A stretch of 38,597 bases of DNA. Origin: Parachlamydiaceae bacterium. Lineage in GTDB: Bacteria > Chlamydiota > Chlamydiia > Chlamydiales > Parachlamydiaceae. The translations under genes and the position numbers were made by a program. Below, piece by piece: positions 33,270-38,597 of the stretch. The stretch's first letter is position 1. Every line of letters begins with the position of its first letter. The notes below the pieces were generated by a model that searched no databases, was not told where the DNA came from, and saw only the letters and a program-made list of their open reading frames with translations. Location of the stretch: NCBI GenBank assembly GCA_013816265.1, contig JACDES010000015.1:1-38597 (forward strand), written 5' to 3'.

Positions 33270-36200
33270 TTAATATCACAACCTATTTCGTCAGGATCAA
33301 CTGGTTTAATATTAAAGAAATCTAAAGCTTCGTCAATTTCGTAGTTCCAGCTTCTGCTAAATTTCTCTTTTTCACGATAAATATCTTGCTGACGTTTAGT
33401 TAAATATTCAATTTCATCATCGGTATCGACTATTAATGGTCTGATAAAGATCATTAAATTACGTTTGTCGTCTTGATTACCAATTTGTTTATTTGCAGCA
33501 CCAATCAGTGGTATTCCTCCGAGGCATGGAACACGCGATACTGTGCGTGTTCTTGTATCTTGGATCATACCACTTATGATTACAAAGAAACCATTTGGAA
33601 CATGTGCTTTTGTTAATGTTCGGTTTTTGCTAAGTACGGGTACTAAGTTGACGTCGACGTTTGATGTATTAGCCGGTGTCGTATTGGCAGCCCCAGTACC
33701 ATTTGTAATTTCTTGGATGATATCTAAAGTAATCACATCATTAGATCCAATTAGCGGGGTAACACGTAATGTTGTACCTACATCTAAGAATTGGAAGTTA
33801 TTCGTAATAACACTTCCTTGGTCGTTAGCAATAGATTGCGTTTTATAGCGGTTTGTAGAACCAACAAAAATTTCTGCTGTATGGTTATCTTCAGTGATAA
33901 TTTTCGGATTCATGACAATATTTGATTTTGTATCGTCATGTATTGCTGTTACAAGAGCTCCTATGGAATTAAATCGTGTTCCATCTTTTGTCAAGTGTCT
34001 GCCGATAATTCCCATGCTAAATCCGCCACTTCGAGCAAGTCCAGATGGGTCGGGTGGAGTCACTAGAGGGGTGTTTAGGCCAACAGAATCAAGTCCTCTA
34101 TTGAGTGGACTTCCTGAGCCGGCTAAAAATGCTTCTGCTCCTGCTGTACCACCGCCACCAAATCGTGAACCCCAATCAACTCCATAACGCAAGGAGTCAG
34201 CAATTGTAGCATCCAAAACTAACACTTCAATAAATACTTGGCGTAATGGAAGATCTATTTCCTCTATCAATTCACGAACGCGATCAAGAGCTGCCGCTAT
34301 ACCTGTGAAAATTAAGGAGTTCGTAGATTCAATCCATTGTATGCTATCAATTGCAGAAATCAAATCGATGTTTGTTGTTCCTGCCGATTGTAAGCTGTCA
34401 GCAATTCTTCGTAGTGCAAACACAATTTGATCACCGCGACGATATCTGAGTTTATGAATGAAAAACAATGTTCTTTCAATATGTCCTGCGGGTAGTTCTT
34501 GAGTCCAGCGTGACGAAGAGGAAATAACTCCAGGAACGAATTCTGGACCTTCTCCTCCAACTAGACCTGGAGGGACTTGCCCCCCTGAAGTAAGGCCGTT
34601 AATACCCTCTGCACCTTCAGAACCTAATTGTCCCTGCGTTCCTTCGGATCCTCTTAATTTCAATTTATCTAAGGTGAAAATTTTTGTTTTACCTTCATTG
34701 ATATCAAGATTTTCTAGGATTGCAAGAGCGCGTTCTACAATAAATGGATTCGATACGATGAATATACTGTTTGTGCCAGGATGTGGAACAATAACAAATG
34801 GGTTACCTTGAGCGATTGGTTGGAGTATTCTTTCTCCAAGAATCGCTAATGTGTCCACAAATGCATTGCGGACAACGTATTGACCTATCGTCATTCCACT
34901 ATTTGGAGCATCTAAACTTAAAATTAATTGCGAAATCTTATTAACATTAGCTACCAAGTCAGTGATGATCAAATTATTAGAGTCACGTAGGACTTCAATC
35001 AAGGCATCATCGGAAAGGAGTGGTCGAATAATTTCGCTAGCTTTGTTAGGATCGAGGGTATTTAAACGGAAAACGCGAGTTACTAATTCATTATCGGATG
35101 GTGTGGCAGGTATTCCAGGTGCGACAATATGTGCTGGAGCTCGTACCTTTGGATTGCGATGAATAATAAGATTATTGCCTTGTTCGATTAAGGAAAGATC
35201 CCGTATTTTTAATTCCTGTAATAACGCAGCCATTAAGTTGTCAACGGTAGTAGGCTCTTCAGAAACAATCGTCACGGAGAATTGTAATTCTGATTCATCG
35301 AATAAAAAGTTCTTGCCTGTAATGCGGCTAATAAACCGAATGTATTCAATAATCGATACATTGCTAAAATTGATAGAAATTTCTCTTGCACCCTGCTCTT
35401 TTACAGGATCGTTGGCTGTAGCGTTAGCTGCGGTAGGGTTTTGTGTTGGAGTTGGCGGCTGAATTGGTGGCGAACTTCGTGGTGGTAGAGTTTCTGTTGT
35501 TACTGAAGGTGCTACTGGAGCTTTCGGTACTGGCGGTACTATTGGTGCTGGTAATGCTATTGGGGCTATTGGGGCTGGTGAAGTTCTAATTGGATTTGGG
35601 GTTGTAGGTTGCTGATTTGGTGCTGGTTCAGAAGCTGTGATTAATTTATCTTGATAATCCGTTGTGTCTAATAGTTTTTCATCGTTAGCAGAAGTTGTTT
35701 CAATTAATTTGGGTGGTGTCAATTGTTTTTGAGGAATCTCTGTAGGAGTTGCTATTTTTGATAATTCATCATTAATAACCTGAGAAGCAGTTTCAGGGAT
35801 TGCTGGCGTAATATTAGATGATGTAAGATTGGAGGTTGTTATCTCTTCTTTCTTCGTTGCAACAGCTTCTTTAACCCCTTCTAGCGATTCAGATTTAGTA
35901 TCAAAAGATTTTTGTTCGGCAGGTTTATTTAACGGTTGCTTTATTTCGGTCGCTAAAGATGGTTTGTTGTCAAATTCTGATGCTTTTTCAGTTTGTGAAG
36001 TAGATGGGGAAGAGAATTTTGTATTAACAGGCAACACAGCTTTTTCTTCTGCGATAATAAAGTCTGTAGAAGGAGTTATTTCTTCATGACCGATACTAGA
36101 AAATGGAAGGGATTGATTTCCTACCACATCAAATTTATTTTCTTCTTTAAGCGCACCTGTGTAAGAAGGAGTAGGTTTTTTTGAAGTGATTACGTCGCCT

Positions 36201-36973
36201 CGGCCTTTGCTGATATCTAATTGAGGGTTCGAATTTGATCTTTCAAATGTTTCAAGTGTGCTTTCAAATTTGTTTTGATTGTCTAGATTTAAATTTGAAG
36301 TGCTCGTGTTGTTGTCAGAAAACGTTGGTTCTTTTTCCCATTGAGAGATTACTTCAAATTGACTTGAATAATTTGTTTGATGAGGATCGTAAGATTCAGA
36401 TCTATATGTAGAAGCCCAAGTTGGGCTGTCATTTTCGTAATTGATTGAAATTGGATCAGAGTGGTGATAGTTTTGAGAAGGGTCAATATCCCATTGAGGT
36501 GTTGTTTCTGGGGTGTGGTAATTTGAAGAATCAGATATTTCGTTTGCTATTGGGAAGTTAGAATCGTAATTATGATATGTTTCAGTCGCATTGTTATGAA
36601 ATTCTGGAGATGATTCCGGATGATGTTCTGAATTGTTAACATGTGCATGGTTGGATTGCGAATCAATATCATTATGAATAACTTGAGGGCTTGTATTTTT
36701 ATTTTCGAATGAAAATGAATTATTCGGAATATCTTCTTCTAAATCGTATTGTCGACTATATGAATCGTCTACATAAGTTCCAGGATTTGAAAAAAAGAAT
36801 GAATCACTTTCATCTATGTGGGTAGGTTCGTTCCATGTTTCATTAGAACGATCTGTTTCTTCAAAAAAAGATTGTTCCCCATATGCATTAGAAGCAGAGG
36901 AGTAAGTTCCAGGCTGACATGTGAGGGTCATTAACCAAAGAATTAGAGGACGATTAAATGAAAACTTTCTCAT
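33266..36973 (-). CDS. gspD: Secretin, T2SS GspD-type, with ~500-residue disordered N-terminal extension
   Basis: An outer-membrane secretin of 1235 residues; GspD is usually 650-750. The first 25 residues are signal-like. Residues 30-510 are low-complexity Ser/Asn/Thr/Gln/Pro, ending in an Ala/Pro/Val stretch. Four periplasmic domains follow: N0 from about 527 (ISINFSNVSIIEYIRF), N1 (VFRLNTLDPNKASEIIRPLL), N2 (YVVRNAFVDTLAILGERIL) and N3 (FFIHKLRYRRGDQIVFALRR). The secretin core begins near 915 (VFIEVLVLDATIADSLRYG) and includes PNGFFVIISGMIQD, VPCLGGIPLIG and RNLMIFIRPLIVDT. Four N domains point to type II (T3SS secretins typically have N0, N1 and N3), but a chlamydial type III CdsC-like identity is not excluded, as that protein also has a long N-terminus. 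No gspE/F/G or T3SS genes are adjacent. It overlaps the following TPR lipoprotein gene by 4 nt. Confidence 0.85.
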   Translation of the reverse strand: MRKFSFNRPLILWLMTLTCQPGTYSSASNAYGEQSFFEETDRSNETWNEPTHIDESDSFFFSNPGTYVDDSYSRQYDLEEDIPNNSFSFENKNTSPQVIHNDIDSQSNHAHVNNSEHHPESSPEFHNNATETYHNYDSNFPIANEISDSSNYHTPETTPQWDIDPSQNYHHSDPISINYENDSPTWASTYRSESYDPHQTNYSSQFEVISQWEKEPTFSDNNTSTSNLNLDNQNKFESTLETFERSNSNPQLDISKGRGDVITSKKPTPSYTGALKEENKFDVVGNQSLPFSSIGHEEITPSTDFIIAEEKAVLPVNTKFSSPSTSQTEKASEFDNKPSLATEIKQPLNKPAEQKSFDTKSESLEGVKEAVATKKEEITTSNLTSSNITPAIPETASQVINDELSKIATPTEIPQKQLTPPKLIETTSANDEKLLDTTDYQDKLITASEPAPNQQPTTPNPIRTSPAPIAPIALPAPIVPPVPKAPVAPSVTTETLPPRSSPPIQPPTPTQNPTAANATANDPVKEQGAREISINFSNVSIIEYIRFISRITGKNFLFDESELQFSVTIVSEEPTTVDNLMAALLQELKIRDLSLIEQGNNLIIHRNPKVRAPAHIVAPGIPATPSDNELVTRVFRLNTLDPNKASEIIRPLLSDDALIEVLRDSNNLIITDLVANVNKISQLILSLDAPNSGMTIGQYVVRNAFVDTLAILGERILQPIAQGNPFVIVPHPGTNSIFIVSNPFIVERALAILENLDINEGKTKIFTLDKLKLRGSEGTQGQLGSEGAEGINGLTSGGQVPPGLVGGEGPEFVPGVISSSSRWTQELPAGHIERTLFFIHKLRYRRGDQIVFALRRIADSLQSAGTTNIDLISAIDSIQWIESTNSLIFTGIAAALDRVRELIEEIDLPLRQVFIEVLVLDATIADSLRYGVDWGSRFGGGGTAGAEAFLAGSGSPLNRGLDSVGLNTPLVTPPDPSGLARSGGFSMGIIGRHLTKDGTRFNSIGALVTAIHDDTKSNIVMNPKIITEDNHTAEIFVGSTNRYKTQSIANDQGSVITNNFQFLDVGTTLRVTPLIGSNDVITLDIIQEITNGTGAANTTPANTSNVDVNLVPVLSKNRTLTKAHVPNGFFVIISGMIQDTRTRTVSRVPCLGGIPLIGAANKQIGNQDDKRNLMIFIRPLIVDTDDEIEYLTKRQQDIYREKEKFSRSWNYEIDEALDFFNIKPVDPDEIGCDIK

Positions 36974-37515
36974 GAATATACAACTATCTTTTGCGCTTTT
37001 TATTGACTGAACGTTTTTAACCAGAGTTTTGGTTTTTTTTTGGCATTTTGGCTAGCGTGAAAGCTCTAGAGGTTTTGACGCTGCCCAAATGGGTAAAAAA
37101 ACTAAACTCAGATTTTACCTCAAAAGTGAGAATAAAGACTTGATTTATTCCAAACCCCAGCATTAATTTCCAGCAAAAATGCACTTTACCTAAAGAAATA
37201 AAAGAATTAAATTTTTAATAAATCTATTTTCAAATGTATTAACCCAAAATCAAAAGGAATATTTAGTAGAATGTTGATTTTGAAACCTAATAAATTCATA
37301 TTAAAATTTGTTTGGATAGAATGGATTTTTACCATTTTTTTAACCAATAAAAAAATTGATATGAGATATGAATGGGATAATATGAAAAATCCTAAAATTG
37401 ACAGTTGGTAACTTTGTAAACTTATAACTCACTTAGTTCATGATAAAAAACTCTTCAATCCTACCCGCGCGTGGTCTAGTGTTTGTCAGTTTAAAATCAT
37501 GAACTAGTTTTACTG
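36974..37515. other. AT-rich gap upstream of the secretin gene
   Basis: No gene was recognised. It holds the third, reverse-orientation copy of the GAGCTTTCACGC motif (37055-37066) and, next to the repeat-protein gene, an 11-bp inverted repeat. The secretin promoter should lie near 36990-37100 but no clear hexamer pair or Shine-Dalgarno sequence was identified. Confidence 0.45.
37434..37506 (-). terminator. Inverted repeat just downstream of the repeat-protein gene
   Basis: TAGTTCATGAT (37434-37444) and ATCATGAACTA (37496-37506) are perfect complements 51 nt apart, starting 9 nt after the stop codon of the minus-strand gene at 37516. The large loop and lack of a strong U-run make the terminator assignment weak; a protein-binding or stabilising structure is as likely. 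Confidence 0.35.
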
Positions 37516-37935
37516 TTATTGTTGATATTGTTCTAAGTTATATAAATCTTGTAATGGTGTTTGTTGTTGCTGCTGTTGTTCAGGAAGAACATAAACTGAA
37601 CCTCCGCCTTGATTGTATCCACCCCCATATTGATGGCCTCCTTGAAATCCTTCACCATAATGCCCTTGTTCGCCATATCGTCCATAACCATAGCGCCCTT
37701 GTTCGCCGTAACGTCCTTGCTCGCCATAGCGCCCTTGTTCGACATATCGACCTTGTTCGCCATATCGACCTTGATCAGCTCGACGTCCTTCCTCACCACG
37801 ATCTCCTTCACGGCCTCCGCCAAAGTCACCTCTTGCTATTTCTGGAGAATTATCTGCATAAGTAGTTCCAATTGAAAGAGATGAAAGCAATCCGAATGCA
37901 TAAATAATTTTATTTAATTTTGACAAGATTTTCAT
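37516..37935 (-). CDS. Small secreted protein with GRYGEQ hexapeptide repeats
   Basis: I do not recognise a family. The 139 residues start with a Sec signal peptide (basic start, hydrophobic 11-24, likely cleavage after TTYA at 27). A Gly/Arg/Glu/Asp-rich stretch follows, then about seven tandem GRYGEQ-like units at 56-96 (variants GRYVEQ, GRYGY, GHYGEG), a Gly/Tyr/Gln-rich segment, a poly-Gln run near 120-125 and a short non-repetitive tail (PLQDLYNLEQYQQ). GAGGA precedes the ATG. The repeats are encoded by near-identical 18-nt DNA units, so copy number probably varies by slippage. No cysteines remain after the signal. The composition suggests an extended, flexible extracytoplasmic protein; function unknown. 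Confidence 0.8.
   Translation of the reverse strand: MKILSKLNKIIYAFGLLSSLSIGTTYADNSPEIARGDFGGGREGDRGEEGRRADQGRYGEQGRYVEQGRYGEQGRYGEQGRYGYGRYGEQGHYGEGFQGGHQYGGGYNQGGGSVYVLPEQQQQQQTPLQDLYNLEQYQQ
37648..37770 (-). repeat. 18-nt coding tandem repeat
   Basis: About seven 18-nt units, in plus-strand sequence of the type CGCCCTTGTTCGCCATAG, encode the GRYGEQ hexapeptides. Units differ mainly at codon third positions and at one Gly-to-Val change. One unit is shortened by one residue while the frame is kept. Confidence 0.75.
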
Positions 37936-38139
37936 ATAGTCCTCAATGTTTGATTAGTGGGTAATCTAGAAAAAAAGTTAAGATAAAGCATGATTTACAA
38001 TAGCTAACCGCTTTTCCAGAAATAATGATCTATAAATTATTTTAATTATTTAAGCCAGCTCCCAGTTATCATTTCGTGTAATAAATCTTGCTCTTCTTTA
38101 AAGCCAAGTCTCTCCGAGCGTGGTATGGATGAGTTAAAT

Positions 38140-38545
38140 TAGATTAGATAAGCCTAGTGACTATTCGTTAGCTCGGAGTGCGTCTGTTCAAAGTCCTGTG
38201 CTGTCAAAATAAGAGAAAAAATTGCTAATAGCCTTTTTGCTTTCCCACTCTTTTATCTACATTCAATTAAGAAAAGTTTCTTCTGTTAGGCCTGTAGCCC
38301 ATGATTCGCGTAATTTTTTTCCAACCTAAGCCAGAGCATATGTTACAGCTTCTTATAATAAAGGTATTTAAATGAATCTATATTTTTGGATCATCACACA
38401 AATGAGTGGTTAATAAGACGTGAATTTATGTAACATCACGTATTTGAATCGCCCTGAAACGGGCTCCGCTTTTTTTTTTATTTACCCAGAGTTCCCTCTG
38501 GTCACTCTGGGCTTTGAACCAATGCTGTCAAAATAAGAAATAAAG
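38140..38545. repeat. Decayed second copy of the 400-bp palindromic element
   Basis: 38140-38300 matches the left flank and left arm of the element at 22919 (CGTTAGCTCG, CTGTTCAAAG, GCTGTCAAAATAAGAGAAAA, ATAGCCTTTTTGCTTTCCCA, AAGAAAAGTT, TTAGGCCTG). The right end reappears at about 38510-38541 (CTTTGAACCAATGCTGTCAA). The centre has been replaced. It contains GCCCTGAAACGGGC (38451-38464) before a T-run and a CCCAGAGT/ACTCTGGG pair (38484-38491, 38503-38510). No coding frame was seen in 37936-38597. Confidence 0.75.
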
Positions 38546-38597
38546 TGAGAATCGCCTTGTTTTTATTACAGATCTTTATCCTCAATTTTTTCTAAAG

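Noticed and set aside
33266..36973. Type III secretion secretin (SctC/CdsC)
   Set aside because: Not fully excluded, but four N-terminal periplasmic domains fit GspD better, and no type III genes are adjacent.
37648..37770. Possible CRISPR or intergenic minisatellite
   Set aside because: The 18-nt units keep an open reading frame, encode a regular hexapeptide and lie in a gene with a signal peptide and Shine-Dalgarno sequence.

Overview
The window looks like chromosome from an amoeba-associated member of the Chlamydiae, most likely Parachlamydiaceae (Protochlamydia/Parachlamydia-like). The reasons are low GC with very AT-rich intergenic DNA; a cysteine-rich beta-barrel protein of the kind that replaces MOMP in Protochlamydia; several large proteins with an effector-like build (ankyrin-patatin, paired membrane-anchored MORN-repeat proteins, a hydrophobic 464-residue protein); and an unusually high load of palindromic intergenic repeats. 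The genus is an inference. No rRNA, tRNA, CRISPR array, transposase or prophage gene was found.

Layout. 1-2172: palindromic DNA, an unrecognised 464-residue protein and a nested inverted repeat. 2173-7700 (minus strand): M18 aminopeptidase and tRNA 2-selenouridine synthase in probable operon, then a cysteine-rich outer-membrane protein with its own strong promoter, about 250-nt leader and terminator, then seryl-tRNA synthetase. 7701-8213: octamer-repeat hairpins. 8214-14626 (plus): SMC ATPase and an ankyrin-patatin protein. 14973-22699 (plus): alanine dehydrogenase, an Hsp70-like ATPase and a SWIM/SNF2 helicase, separated by only 24 and 14 nt. 22700-23520: a 400-bp palindromic element and a REP pair. 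23523-27124: GTPase Der (minus) divergent from a SulP transporter (plus). 27147-27352: a two-layer inverted repeat. 27562-31469: two tandem paralogous MORN-repeat membrane proteins. 31550-36973 (minus): a YidD-like protein, octamer hairpins, and a translationally coupled pair made of a GspD-type secretin and a TPR lipoprotein. 37516-37935 (minus): a small secreted hexapeptide-repeat protein. 37936-38597: a second, decayed copy of the 400-bp element.

Housekeeping functions (serS, der, smc, ald, apeB) sit between host-interface genes: the porin-like protein, the secretin with its lipoprotein, and putative effectors. Three palindromic repeat families occupy most long gene-free gaps, usually just beyond stop codons or between divergent genes. 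The best candidates for undescribed biology are the Hsp70-like/SNF2 pair, the duplicated MORN membrane proteins, the secretin with a roughly 500-residue disordered N-terminal extension coupled to a TPR lipoprotein, and the layered palindromic repeats whose symmetry extends past the shared core.
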